From contig JAVDPD010000025.1 of the NCBI GenBank assembly GCA_031296935.1, positions 22,818-86,817 on the forward strand: a stretch of DNA of 64,000 nt, given 5' to 3'. Made by a program: the position numbers and the translations under genes. The notes below the pieces were generated by a model, which saw only the letters and a program-made list of their open reading frames with translations, made no database searches and was not told the DNA's origin. This document shows, piece after piece, positions 9,438 through 22,131 of this stretch. The first letter of the stretch is position 1; every line of letters begins with the position of its first letter. The stretch comes from Cerasicoccus maritimus. GTDB taxonomy: Bacteria > Verrucomicrobiota > Verrucomicrobiia > Opitutales > Cerasicoccaceae.

Positions 9438-10193
9438 ATGTCGGCCAACCAAGACATGTATAACCACTTTGGCGCGGACTACCATGCGAAGCGTCAGCGC
9501 GAGGAAGAAAGCGCGTGGAACCGCTACATCGACCATCCGATGATCGAGTCACTGCTCGCCAATGTTGCGCCCTGCCCCGCCGCGGACCTCGGCTGTGGCA
9601 GCGGATTGCTAACAAAATGGCTGGCCAAGCGCGGATTTGATGTCGTTGGCGCGGACTTCTCGGAATCGCTGATTGGGATCGCTCGGCAGGAAAATCCCGA
9701 GCTCGAATTCCACGTGGCCAACGTGAAAAAGACGCCTTTTGCCGACGCCTCTTTCGGGCTGATTGTCAGCGCGCTGGTCCTGCATTATGAGCAAGATTTA
9801 CAGCCGGTTTTTGCGGAGTTTGCCCGACTGTTGAAACCCGGTGGCCAAGTGGTTTTCAGCATGCACCACCCCATGGACGAGGTAACCAGCATGGGCACGC
9901 GTGCGAATGGCCAACCTACGATCCGCCCCTATTTTCACAACGAGCCTTATCGTTTTGAAATGGCAGGCATGGACCTGACAGCCTACCACCACACCTTTGA
10001 AAACATTGCTCAAGCGCAATTCGCGAATGGCTTCGTGGTCGAAGATCTCCGCGAGGGGCGCATGGTCGACGAAGTCAAAGAAAAGTTCCCCGACTACCAC
10101 GCACGCACCAACGCTTACCCGAGCTTTGTGGGCTTCCGTATACGGTTAAATCAAGACACAAAACCAGGCTTTAAAACGACGAAAACGATCTAA
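9438..10193 (+). CDS. Class I SAM-dependent methyltransferase (small-molecule type)
   Basis: A 251-residue Rossmann-fold methyltransferase. Motif I is AADLGCGSGLLTKWL (about 49-63), followed by an acidic residue ending strand 2 (VVGADFS) and the post-motif LIVSALVLHYE typical of the UbiE/Methyltransf_11 group. The C-terminal half contains HHPMDE and a substrate-binding cap. The chosen ATG follows the rsmG stop by 7 bp; the frame is open further upstream but inside rsmG. The substrate is unknown. It is convergent with secA, whose stop is 18 bp away. Confidence 0.85.
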   Translation: MSANQDMYNHFGADYHAKRQREEESAWNRYIDHPMIESLLANVAPCPAADLGCGSGLLTKWLAKRGFDVVGADFSESLIGIARQENPELEFHVANVKKTPFADASFGLIVSALVLHYEQDLQPVFAEFARLLKPGGQVVFSMHHPMDEVTSMGTRANGQPTIRPYFHNEPYRFEMAGMDLTAYHHTFENIAQAQFANGFVVEDLREGRMVDEVKEKFPDYHARTNAYPSFVGFRIRLNQDTKPGFKTTKTI

Positions 10194-10211
10194 AAAGTCT
10201 AGGGTCTGGAG

Positions 10212-13301
<3,090 letters not shown>

Positions 13302-13415
13302 TGGAAAATGGGCAATTTAGCGAATAGGACACCTTGGGAGTCGTTTGGTTCGCCGTCAACGGCGTTTTCCCTTGAATCTATGCATGAAAGCAACCTAGTA
13401 GGTCGTTATATTTAG

Positions 13416-14558
13416 TTACAAATCGATGTCCTCACGTTTGTAGGCGTCTTTTATTTGCTCCGTGAGCCCCTGATAGCTGCGTCCTGCCAGCAGAAGCTGG
13501 CGCGCATCCTGATCACTCGCGCCAGACTCAATTGCCCGCACGTAGGCATAGATGCGTCTCCCTTCGCCCTCCCCGTCAAGGTGCAGGAAGTAATTGAACA
13601 GGAGAAATGCAGATAGATAATAATTTCTGAGCTCATCCGGTGCATTGGCGAAATTTGAATTCCACTCGCTAGCGGACATGGTCATCAGCTCCTCAGGCGA
13701 GACCATCCGAAACAGGCCACGCCGCTGCAAGCGGTCAAATTCATCCACCTTGCGTTTATCAAAGCGAAACTCCCCCTTGCGGTAGGGAACGCTCTCCATG
13801 TAAACGGCCATGCCTTCAATGATCCACGGCGGTAGTTTGCCCAGCCAGTCATGGTGTACCTGGTGGGTGATTTCGTGAATCAACGTGCCGTGGTCGTCAG
13901 AATCATCTAAAGTATAACTGCTGGAAGACTTTTTGACCCCCAAGCTCGCAAGCGGTGTCCAAATTTCGCGTTTTGATGAAAAGTACACACCTCCCGAGTT
14001 AGGCAAACCACCCGCATCGTAATAATCTTGCTTATGTTTGAAGAGACGCGTCACGTATCGGGCTTCGCTGGGGTGCGGTTTCCATTTCAACGGAAAAACC
14101 TGCATCGCGGCATAAGTAGATTCGAAAATCTTGCCAAAATCCCGGACAACTTTCCTCGCTAGCTTTACATCGGAATGAAACTCGAAGTTTGGCGTGCGGT
14201 AAATGTAAACATTGGTCGCATTGTCTTCCTTCACGACCTGGACGTCGTAATTGTCTGGCAGTCCAACCTTACGCGGCCACTGCAAGCCTTCAAATGGCTT
14301 TGCTTCCTGAACAGCTTCTGTTTTACCTGATTCAGAGATGATCTTACGCAGGTAGGCTTGATCCTCCCTCGATAGCGACTCGACCGGAAATAAATAGGTG
14401 CGCCCGTCGCTACTTCTTTTAATCTTCACATGACCGGCTTCTAGCGCAATAAACTCGGCCTCAACCTGACGCCCGGCCTTGTCGGTCCACGTCCTTGGCT
14501 CTCCTCTCGCCAACCAAGGCACCAGGCAGCAAAGGGCGACGTAACCTAACCATCTCAT
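13416..14558 (-). CDS. Secreted SHD1-domain protein with a zincin (HExxH) peptidase-like domain
   Basis: An exported protein of 380 residues. The signal peptide is MRWLGYVALCCLVPWLARG, which decides the ATG at 14558 over a GTG 39 bp upstream. After it comes an SHD1 (SLA1 homology domain 1) module (about 20-72: RTWTDKAGRQVEAEFIALEA, ending with the PVESLSREDQAYL segment), a small beta module common in PVC secreted proteins. The C-terminal part has a gluzincin-type motif HEITHQVHHD (about 231-240) followed by WIIEGMAVYMES, where the Glu is a plausible third zinc ligand, as in DUF1570/peptidase-MA-like families. Protease activity is plausible but unproven. It is divergent from tsaE with 41 bp between start codons. 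Confidence 0.75.
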   Translation of the reverse strand: MRWLGYVALCCLVPWLARGEPRTWTDKAGRQVEAEFIALEAGHVKIKRSSDGRTYLFPVESLSREDQAYLRKIISESGKTEAVQEAKPFEGLQWPRKVGLPDNYDVQVVKEDNATNVYIYRTPNFEFHSDVKLARKVVRDFGKIFESTYAAMQVFPLKWKPHPSEARYVTRLFKHKQDYYDAGGLPNSGGVYFSSKREIWTPLASLGVKKSSSSYTLDDSDDHGTLIHEITHQVHHDWLGKLPPWIIEGMAVYMESVPYRKGEFRFDKRKVDEFDRLQRRGLFRMVSPEELMTMSASEWNSNFANAPDELRNYYLSAFLLFNYFLHLDGEGEGRRIYAYVRAIESGASDQDARQLLLAGRSYQGLTEQIKDAYKREDIDL

Positions 14559-14599
14559 CCAGATATAGAAACGCTGAGACGACAGTTCAGTCAACACCG

Positions 14600-15046
14600 A
14601 TGGAAGACCTTTTCACCCAGCTGAAAACCGGCGTCAACACGACCAGCCCCGAGGAAACCGAGAAGTTGGCAGGCAGTTTCGCTGCACAAATGCCCAAAAA
14701 CTGCACCATCGCACTCTATGGCGACCTCGGTGCGGGCAAGAGCACCTTTACGCGTGGCCTGGCGCGCGCCTGGGGCATTACGCAGCCCATCACCAGCCCA
14801 ACTTACAACCTGCTCAATGTTTATCAAGGCGAACGACAGCTGCTTCACCTAGATGCATATCGCCTGGAGACGCCTGATTCAGCAGAAGACCTTTTGATCG
14901 AAGACCTACAGCGCGATCCTTGGGCCCTGGTCATTGAATGGCCGCAAAAAGTCCCCAGCTATTGGCTGGAAGACGCAATTTCGCTAAATTTTACCATAGA
15001 CGGCGAGCATCGGCGCTTGGAGCTTTTGCCATCGTGCGGTCGTTGA
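14600..15046 (+). CDS. tsaE: tRNA threonylcarbamoyladenosine biosynthesis ATPase TsaE
   Basis: TsaE is the small P-loop ATPase that supports TsaB-TsaD in making t6A at position 37 of ANN-decoding tRNAs. It shows Walker A GDLGAGKST (41-49), the family motifs TSPTYNLLNVYQG and HLDAYRLE, and the closing VIEWPQKV. Length (148 residues) is normal. The ATG at 14600 gives the family N-terminus; the longer open frame overlaps the divergent zincin gene. A tRNA-Leu gene follows in the opposite orientation. Confidence 0.96.
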   Translation: MEDLFTQLKTGVNTTSPEETEKLAGSFAAQMPKNCTIALYGDLGAGKSTFTRGLARAWGITQPITSPTYNLLNVYQGERQLLHLDAYRLETPDSAEDLLIEDLQRDPWALVIEWPQKVPSYWLEDAISLNFTIDGEHRRLELLPSCGR

Positions 15047-15077
15047 TTCTCTTACCTTCAGTTTCGCGCGTTTAAGG

Positions 15078-15163
<86 letters not shown>

Positions 15164-15287
15164 GGGTGCGCCGATCAACTCGACAGGTGTAGGATGAGGC
15201 AGTATGCTACGTTCCGCGGCAGTGCCGACAAGGGAAAATCGCAAAGATTTTACCTGAAAATGATGACTCCGGGCAGACCAAGGGACA

Positions 15288-15878
15288 CTACTCCCCTTGC
15301 TGCTGTTTACTTTCAGCCTTTAGCTCCTCCAACTGTGGCTTAATGACATTTTCGTAGTAGCCGGGCTCGATGCCATGCGAGACCTGGATACCGAGGTGGC
15401 GCTGCATAAATTCCTCGATCGTCTGCCAGCCTTCATCCGGGAAGTTGATCTTCTTCGTATAGCTGCAAATAGTCAGGATGTTTTCCAGCGACTTGATGCG
15501 CGAAGTGCTTTGCAGGATGCGCTCAGCGACACGGAGTCGCATTTTGAGTTGGTTACGGTCGAGCGGCTTGCTGAGGAAATCATCGACGCCAGCGTCCATC
15601 GCGCGGATGTAGTTTTGCTCATCGGCAACGTTGGCTGTGAGCATAATGAAATAGGTGTAGTCCGATTCCGGACGGTTGCGAATACGCTCCAGCAGACCGA
15701 GCCCGTCCAGACACGGCATGAGCCAGTCGCTGACAACGATACGGGTCGGACAAGTATCGTAAATGCGCCATGCTTCTTCACCATCACCAGCGACGGCCAC
15801 ATTGTAACCCATTTGCTGTAGATTCGTCTTCAGCAAGTTTTGGGAGATGGCGTCGTCTTCTGCTATGAGCACATTCAT
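15288..15878 (-). CDS. Orphan response regulator (receiver domain plus short C-terminal extension)
   Basis: A 196-residue protein whose first 125 residues are a CheY-like receiver: acidic pocket E7-D8-D9, phospho-acceptor D51 in VVSDWLMP, T81 in the MLTAN strand, and K104 in FLSKP. The remaining 70 residues are helical with no DNA-binding or enzymatic motif I can name, ending in a polar, Gln-rich tail. It probably acts by protein-protein contact. No histidine kinase is nearby; the neighbours are a tRNA and sufE. Starts at ATG. Confidence 0.85.
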   Translation of the reverse strand: MNVLIAEDDAISQNLLKTNLQQMGYNVAVAGDGEEAWRIYDTCPTRIVVSDWLMPCLDGLGLLERIRNRPESDYTYFIMLTANVADEQNYIRAMDAGVDDFLSKPLDRNQLKMRLRVAERILQSTSRIKSLENILTICSYTKKINFPDEGWQTIEEFMQRHLGIQVSHGIEPGYYENVIKPQLEELKAESKQQQGE

Positions 15879-15970
15879 GACATAGCGGGTTTAGCTCAAT
15901 GACTCCGGATTTGCTAGAATTTTCAGAGGGGGTATATCTGGGCTGTCAATTAGGGGCTATTGACTTGAAT

Positions 15971-16390
15971 CTAGACTTCTTTGAGGCAGTGTTCGGCGAA
16001 GGCCTTAATCTTATTCCACACGTTCGAGAGACCGTTGCGACGGTTAGGTGTTAGATGCTGGGTAACGCCAACTTGGGCGAGGAAATCCGGTGGTATCGCA
16101 ATGATCTCCTCCGGCGCATAACCGCTATAAAGCTGCGTGAGCAGGCCCGCGACGCCTTTAGTGATTACGGCGTCCGAATCGGTCTCGAAGTAGCATTTGC
16201 CGTCTTCGAAGCTCGGCACCAGCCATAGTTGGGACTGACAACCTTCGATGCGGAAGGCGTCGTTTTTGAACTCGTCGGCTAGAGGCTTCTGGCTCTTCGC
16301 GTTGTCGATAATGTATGCGAAACGCTCCTGTGGATCTTCAATAATCGACAGGTCTTCGACCAGTTCATCTCGTTTCTCTTCTAAAGTCAT
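15971..16390 (-). CDS. sufE: SufE-family sulfur acceptor / cysteine desulfuration protein
   Basis: A 139-residue SufE homologue, which accepts persulfide sulfur from the cysteine desulfurase SufS and passes it to the SufBCD scaffold for Fe-S cluster assembly. The catalytic Cys is C51 in the family motif EGCQSQLWL. The N-terminal LVEDLSIIEDPQERFAYII and the C-terminal LTPNRRNGLSNV segments are also typical. No suf operon genes are adjacent, so it works with partners encoded elsewhere. Starts at ATG. Confidence 0.93.
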   Translation of the reverse strand: MTLEEKRDELVEDLSIIEDPQERFAYIIDNAKSQKPLADEFKNDAFRIEGCQSQLWLVPSFEDGKCYFETDSDAVITKGVAGLLTQLYSGYAPEEIIAIPPDFLAQVGVTQHLTPNRRNGLSNVWNKIKAFAEHCLKEV

Positions 16391-16482
16391 GATTAAACAG
16401 TGTATAAGTGCGTGAGTGTGCAGGTGTGTTGAGTTACGTCTATACTAACGACCTACTCACCTAAACGCTTACGAACTTTAAT

Positions 16483-17044
<562 letters not shown>

Positions 17045-17058
<14 letters not shown>

Positions 17059-17770
17059 TTTCGAGCTTTCTGTAAGTAGATGGGAAACGCTTCTTTGCGC
17101 GCTTGAGCGATTTTTCAATGTCGTCGGTCAGCCGGGGAGCGCCGGGTGTGCTGTGCGCCTTCATCAGTAGGGCCACGCAGCGTTTGTCGCGCTCTTCCAG
17201 ATACCAATCGCCCACATAATAATAAATGGTCCGGCGGTAGTTGTCGTCGTAAGTGTTGCTGGATTTCTCCATGTCGGCCAGGAGCCATTCGAAGTCTTCG
17301 GTCGCCACGTCGCCACGGCCAAGGAATCCCGGGCTACGAGCCGAATTGATGCCACGGATCAGGCGCGTGTCCGGGTTGTCGGGGTCGCTGGCAATGAGCT
17401 CGTCAAGGATGGTGTAGCCCTTTTCCACGTAGTCGAGCTTGCTGAAAATGGACACATACTGCGCCTTCATGACGGTGTTGCTCCCGAGCATAGCTTGGGT
17501 CTTGGCGTTGTCGGGATCGACCTTGAGGATCTCTTTGAAGATCACGATGGACTTATCCAGCGCCTGCTCGCTCTCGTCATTCATGGCAACTTCGGTGTAG
17601 GCGATGCCAAGGTCATATTTCACGTCGAGGTTGTTCGGATCTTGGGCAAGTTTCTTTTCCAGACCAGCAATGCTTTGGTCACCACTGGTGTCGGCTTTCA
17701 AGTCCCGCTCGGCGTGCAGGGCACCAGCGGTGATCGCGAGTAGTAATCCGTAATGAAAAGCTCTGAACAT
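17045..17770 (-). CDS. Exported TPR-repeat protein of unknown function
   Basis: A 241-residue protein with a signal peptide (MFRAFHYGLLLAITAGALHA) and helical tetratricopeptide-like repeats across about residues 25-140 (for example NNLDVKYDLGIAYTEVAMND and KTQAMLGSNTVMKAQYVSIF). TPR modules mediate protein contacts, here probably in the periplasm. The C-terminal 70 residues are charged and helical. It overlaps the start of hpt, so the two are likely co-transcribed, but no functional link is obvious. Confidence 0.7.
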
Positions 17771-17959
17771 GAATAAACTTCATAGGGTGCAATTGGACCT
17801 AATGCTGTCAATGAGAACCGCACCTAAACAGCTTGTTATAAAGCGATTTACGGGCCAAAATTCGCGCCAAAAGCCCGTTTGGTAGCATTATTGTGACGCA
17901 AAGTGGGATTTCTTGCGTTTAATTTGACACTTGGCGCCGCATTCGCTGACGTTGCCCGC

Positions 17960-19033
17960 ATGATTGGGGTAAGTGTGCAAGGCGTAATCAAACGCTTTGG
18001 CGAGACAACGGCGCTCGCCGGCATCGATGTTGAAATCGAGCCGGGTGAACTCTTTTTTCTTCTCGGGCCAAGTGGCTGCGGCAAAACCACGCTGCTACGC
18101 TGCCTGGCGGGTTTTTACATCCCGGAGGAGGGGAAGATCCTCTTCGGCGACGAGGATGTCACCAAAAAGGAACCCCACAAGCGCGGCACTGGCATGATGT
18201 TCCAGAGCTACGCGCTGTGGCCCCACATGACCGTGCTTGAAAACGTCGCCTTCGGTCTGGAGCAGCAAAAAGTGCCCAAGGCCGAACGCCTCACGCGCGC
18301 CCGCGAAGCCCTGGCCTCCGTCCAGATGGAGGAATACGGCGACCGCAAGCCCAACGCGCTTTCCGGCGGCCAGCAGCAACGCGTGGCCCTTGCGCGCGCC
18401 CTGGTTATCCGCCCCAAGTGCCTGCTGCTCGACGAACCACTTTCCAACCTCGACGCCAAGCTCCGCAACGATATGCGCCTGGAAATTCGCCGCATCTGCA
18501 AGGAGTACCAGTTGACCACGATTTACGTGACCCATGACCAAAAGGAGGCCCTGAGCATCGCAGACCGGATGGCGGTTTTCTCGCGCGGCGAGCTTCAGCA
18601 GGTCGGCAGTCCGGTGGATGTCTATCGTCGCCCGAAGAACAAGTTTGTCGCGGACTTCATCGGTGAGGCCAACTTCATCCCGGGCAAATTCAAAACGATG
18701 GCCAACGGATTTTATGTGGTCGAAACAGCCTTTGGCGAGCTGCTCGGCTCAGCGCCCGAAGGGACCACGCTTTCGGCGGGCGCCGCGGTCACGATTATGA
18801 TCCGCCCGGAGATGCTGCGTCTCGAAGAAAAGGCTGCCGCCGTGAATGCGATTCCCGCCACGATCGACGGTCTGACTTACTACGGCGAAGTTGCGCACTA
18901 CGACGTTGCACCCACTGCGGGCGGCGAGTCCCTGCGCGTATCGGAAATCAACCCGCAGCACCTCGGCGGCTCCCGTGATGGCCAAATCTACGCTGCCGCC
19001 CGCCCCGAAGACGTAGTCATCCTAACCGATTGA
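17960..19033 (+). CDS. ABC transporter ATPase, iron/polyamine (FbpC/PotA-like) class with TOBE domain
   Basis: The nucleotide-binding subunit of an importer of the Fe3+/spermidine/sugar class. It has Walker A GPSGCGKTT (about 37-45), signature LSGGQQQRVALARAL (about 134-148), Walker B CLLLDEPLSNLD, the switch His in YVTHDQKEAL, and a C-terminal TOBE regulatory domain (about 280-357). ATG 17960 gives the family N-terminus; a GTG 57 bp upstream is in frame but adds an unlikely leader. It is followed by a small lipoprotein gene and then a substrate-binding protein on the same strand. No permease gene is adjacent, so the importer is incomplete at this locus. Confidence 0.92.
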   Translation: MIGVSVQGVIKRFGETTALAGIDVEIEPGELFFLLGPSGCGKTTLLRCLAGFYIPEEGKILFGDEDVTKKEPHKRGTGMMFQSYALWPHMTVLENVAFGLEQQKVPKAERLTRAREALASVQMEEYGDRKPNALSGGQQQRVALARALVIRPKCLLLDEPLSNLDAKLRNDMRLEIRRICKEYQLTTIYVTHDQKEALSIADRMAVFSRGELQQVGSPVDVYRRPKNKFVADFIGEANFIPGKFKTMANGFYVVETAFGELLGSAPEGTTLSAGAAVTIMIRPEMLRLEEKAAAVNAIPATIDGLTYYGEVAHYDVAPTAGGESLRVSEINPQHLGGSRDGQIYAAARPEDVVILTD

Positions 19034-19039
19034 ATTCTC

Positions 19040-19465
19040 ATGCTCAAGAAGTCCATCATCTTAGTTTTGATATTTTCGATGTTCAGTGGATGCAGCGAGC
19101 CGAGTCACAATTTTGTTCGATACGATTTTGAAGAATTGACCGAACGCTGTACGGTTTTCAGTCGCGAAGGTTCAATAGTCGCATTCGCATATCCAATGTG
19201 GAGTCTTATTGAGGTAGGAATGAACGATAACATAACTAAGGTTTCAGTTATTAAGCCAGTGCCCTTCGATCCGGACAGTATTTCTGAAGGAAAGGAACCC
19301 CAATCACCGTTCGTAAAAGAACACTTTATTGAATACGGAAATTTGGCTATTTTTGATTCTGATTGTGAGCTCGTGGGCATCATTAAATTAAATGGTGCAT
19401 CGTCCAAGGAGGAAATAAGAGCACTGCTACTCAGCTCCTTACTGAATTCTCCTGAGCCAGAGTAA
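19040..19465 (+). CDS. Small predicted lipoprotein, AT-rich
   Basis: A 141-residue protein with a lipoprotein signal peptide: basic start, hydrophobic core, and lipobox FSGC with C18 as the lipidated residue. No family recognised. It starts 7 bp after the ABC ATPase stop and ends 6 bp before the substrate-binding protein start, so it is embedded in that operon. Its base composition and codon use (many AAT, TTT, ATA, GAA) are clearly more AT-rich than both flanking genes, suggesting a late insertion between them. Confidence 0.7.
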   Translation: MLKKSIILVLIFSMFSGCSEPSHNFVRYDFEELTERCTVFSREGSIVAFAYPMWSLIEVGMNDNITKVSVIKPVPFDPDSISEGKEPQSPFVKEHFIEYGNLAIFDSDCELVGIIKLNGASSKEEIRALLLSSLLNSPEPE

Positions 19466-19470
19466 TTCTT

Positions 19471-21084
19471 ATGCTGCGTAATTCCATCATCGTCCTGCTC
19501 ATCGCGCTGGTTGTCGGCGTGCCGATTGCGTTGCGCAAGAAGCAGGACATCGTCAAGAATCCCGACGCGACGCTGATCATCATTTCGCCGCACAACGAGG
19601 CGATCCGCTACGAGTTCGAGACGGCTTTCCGCAAATGGTATGAGGCGGAGACTGGCAAGGTCGTCACCATCGACTGGCGCAGCCCCGGCGGCACCAGCGA
19701 GATCGTCAAATACCTAAATGCCGAATACACCAATCAGTTCCGGCTTTATTGGACGCGTGATCTCGGCCGCGAGTGGAGCGCCACCGTCGCCGACGCGTTC
19801 GACAACCGCAAGGTCGCTTTGCCCGACGACCCCGCCGGAGACGACGAAGCGCAGGCCGCGCGCCGCGCTTTTCTGGCCAGCAACGTGGGCGTGGGCATCG
19901 ACCTGTTTCACGGCGGCGGCTGGTATGACTTCAACGTGAAGGCGCAGCAGGGGATGCTCGTTGCGAACAACGTCTTTGGAAAGCACCCGGCTTGGTTCAC
20001 GGAAGAGATGATTCCGCAGACCTTTTCCGGCGAAGTATTCTGGGATAAAGAACACCGTTACGTCGGCGCCGTGCTGTCGAGCTTCGGCATCATTTTCAAC
20101 CGCGATGAGCTGCGCAGCGCGGGTTTCGAGGGCGAGCCGTCTCATTGGCGCGACTTGGCCGACCCGAAGTTCTATGGCAGCGTCGCCGTGGCCGATCCGA
20201 CCAAGAGCGGCTCTATAACCAAGGCTTTCGAAATGCTCGTGCAGCAGCAAATGCAAGAGCTCGTCGCCGCCGGCGTGCCCGAGGAGCAGGCCGTGCCCGA
20301 AGGCTGGATGAACGGCATGCAGCTGATCCAGCTCATCTCGGGCAACGCCCGCTACTTCACCGACTCCGCGACCAAGCCCGTGCTCGACGTGTCCGCTGGC
20401 GACTGCGCTATCGGTATGGCCATCGATTTCTACGGACGCTTTCAGGAGCAAAACCTGGTCGACCGTGGCGGAGGCGAACGCTTCGGCTTCATCATGCCTC
20501 CGGGTGGTTCATCGATCTCAGCGGACCCGATTGGCCTGCTCCGCGGCGCACCGCACAAAGAAATCGCCGAGGCCTTCATCGAATACACGCTTTCGCAGGA
20601 GGGGCAGAAGCTCTGGGACTTCAAGGTCGGCACGCCCGGCGGCCCGATCGAATACGCGCTGCGCCGCTCGCCGATTCGCCGCGATCTTTACGAGCCGCAG
20701 TTTGCGGAATACCGCTCCGACGCCACGGTCCTCCCTTACGATGAGACCGAGGGCTTTGTCTACCAGCCGGCTTGGACTGGCCGCTTGTTCAGCGAGCTGC
20801 GTTTCGTGGTCCGCGCCGCATTCATCGACCCGGGTGAGGAATTGCGCGCCGCGTGGGGTTCGATCCTTCGGGCCCGCGAAGAAGGCCGCACCGCCGACGC
20901 CGACGCCGCATTTGCCGTGCTGAGCGATCTTTCCGCCATCGACTACGAGCAGGCCAAAACCACGATCGATGAAAAACTAGGCGAAGGTGCCCTGGGCCGC
21001 CTGGAACTGTTGACCCAGCTCTCCGGCCAATTTCGCGAACAATATCGCAGCGCCCAACAGATTGCTAACGGAGGCCAGGGGTAA
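19471..21084 (+). CDS. ABC transporter extracellular solute-binding protein (Fe3+/polyamine class)
   Basis: A 537-residue periplasmic substrate-binding protein of the cluster-D (iron/spermidine) type. It keeps an N-terminal membrane anchor (about residues 3-20, IIVLLIALVVGVPIAL) without an obvious cleavage site. The body has the class II fold markers PHNEAIRYEFETAF, PGGTSEIVKYL, VADPTKSGSITKAFEML and GAPHKEIAEAFIEYTLS. The protein is about 180 residues longer than AfuA/FbpA; the extra C-terminal part (about 410-537) is helical. It belongs with the ATPase two genes upstream. The ligand is not predictable, and iron or a phosphorylated sugar are both possible. Confidence 0.85.
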   Translation: MLRNSIIVLLIALVVGVPIALRKKQDIVKNPDATLIIISPHNEAIRYEFETAFRKWYEAETGKVVTIDWRSPGGTSEIVKYLNAEYTNQFRLYWTRDLGREWSATVADAFDNRKVALPDDPAGDDEAQAARRAFLASNVGVGIDLFHGGGWYDFNVKAQQGMLVANNVFGKHPAWFTEEMIPQTFSGEVFWDKEHRYVGAVLSSFGIIFNRDELRSAGFEGEPSHWRDLADPKFYGSVAVADPTKSGSITKAFEMLVQQQMQELVAAGVPEEQAVPEGWMNGMQLIQLISGNARYFTDSATKPVLDVSAGDCAIGMAIDFYGRFQEQNLVDRGGGERFGFIMPPGGSSISADPIGLLRGAPHKEIAEAFIEYTLSQEGQKLWDFKVGTPGGPIEYALRRSPIRRDLYEPQFAEYRSDATVLPYDETEGFVYQPAWTGRLFSELRFVVRAAFIDPGEELRAAWGSILRAREEGRTADADAAFAVLSDLSAIDYEQAKTTIDEKLGEGALGRLELLTQLSGQFREQYRSAQQIANGGQG

Positions 21085-21273
21085 CTCCGCACATTGCATA
21101 CGCTAAAATCATTGCTTCTCCTTAGTTTCGTCGAATTGGTTCTCCGGCAAAGGTCAATTGAGTTTCGACACCGCTCTAGATGGTGATCAAGAAAAGGCCC
21201 TGCACTCCAGCAAGACCTTTTCATGTGGCCAAACCAGGGAATGGGCCGGTTTTCCACTAACTAACTTGGGTCT

Positions 21274-22131
21274 TCAACAGCGCGGAAATACGCTACCAAT
21301 CCCATCCATGATCTCCTGATTAAAAACATCCAAAATGTGCGTGCAGAAGTCATGCACTGTCAACTGAGTGAACATGAGCTCGGTCATGTCCAAAGCGTAG
21401 GTGACGCGCTGCGCATCGTCGGTTGCATGCGAGTCGAAGAAAGTCGCATTAGCCAGACGACGCCCCTCTACCGCGAGGTCGTAACGCTTGCCGCCAACGA
21501 TCTGCGAATCGAAAACACCGTTGAGCGAAGCGGCGAGATTCGGATGCGCATCAAGCGAAAGCAGGAGCTTAAACTGATCGGGTAGCCAGTCGAATCCTCG
21601 CCAAACCTCACAGCCGATCAGTTGCTTCGGTCGCATCGATTCGGGCAGGCGTTTAATTGCCGACAACAGTGCCTGAAAGACACCGATGTGCGTAGCGTGT
21701 TTATCGAGTGGATTGTGTGTGTATACCACCTCCGGCTGTGTCGCTTTGAGAATAGCCTCCAGATCATCGACCATTGCAATGCGCTGGTCGGCATTCTTCG
21801 CGACTGAACTTGGATGCGCGAGCTGCGCCATAAAGGAATACTGCCCGATCACAGAAGCGGTCCGCTGCTCCTTCACGCGAACAGACTTCATCTGCTCATC
21901 GGAGAAAGAGGCATAAGGACCGGTGCGCGCGCTACCAGCGCCGTCAGTGCAAGTCACCCCGCCAAACCAGCGATCAGTGCGCTGAAAACATTGCAGTATA
22001 CCGTGCAAGGCCATGAATTCGAGATCGTCCTGATGGGCGCCCACACCGAGGTGCGTGGTCCGCGTCATGGCCTCTGAGCAGCCTTGAGCATCGGGGACGA
22101 AGAGGTCGGATTTCGCGTGAGTAAAGTTCAT
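21274..22131 (-). CDS. PIG-L family deacetylase
   Basis: A 285-residue zinc deacetylase of the PIG-L/LmbE family, which removes N-acetyl groups from GlcNAc-type sugars. The zinc motif AHQDDLE (about 32-38) carries Gln where the family usually has Pro, but the His and both Asp are intact; the second metal motif appears as HNPLDKHATH (about 140-149). It is the last gene of the amino-sugar operon: its ATG overlaps the stop of the kinase gene as TAATG, indicating translational coupling. A cytoplasmic role in GlcNAc or GlcNAc-derivative deacetylation fits, since no signal peptide is present. Confidence 0.88.
   Translation of the reverse strand: MNFTHAKSDLFVPDAQGCSEAMTRTTHLGVGAHQDDLEFMALHGILQCFQRTDRWFGGVTCTDGAGSARTGPYASFSDEQMKSVRVKEQRTASVIGQYSFMAQLAHPSSVAKNADQRIAMVDDLEAILKATQPEVVYTHNPLDKHATHIGVFQALLSAIKRLPESMRPKQLIGCEVWRGFDWLPDQFKLLLSLDAHPNLAASLNGVFDSQIVGGKRYDLAVEGRRLANATFFDSHATDDAQRVTYALDMTELMFTQLTVHDFCTHILDVFNQEIMDGIGSVFPRC

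Noticed and set aside
15178-15290. A fourth copy of the two-hairpin element beside the tRNA
   Set aside because: It has TTCCGC, TGCCGAC and a hairpin AAAATC/GATTTT, but stem 1 has mismatches, the order differs and the linker is missing; too weak to claim.
21085-21273. Remnant of an ABC permease gene after the binding protein
   Set aside because: The 190 bp hold no frame with hydrophobic segments. A loose inverted repeat (GAAAAGG/CCTTTTC) is present but is not a clear terminator.
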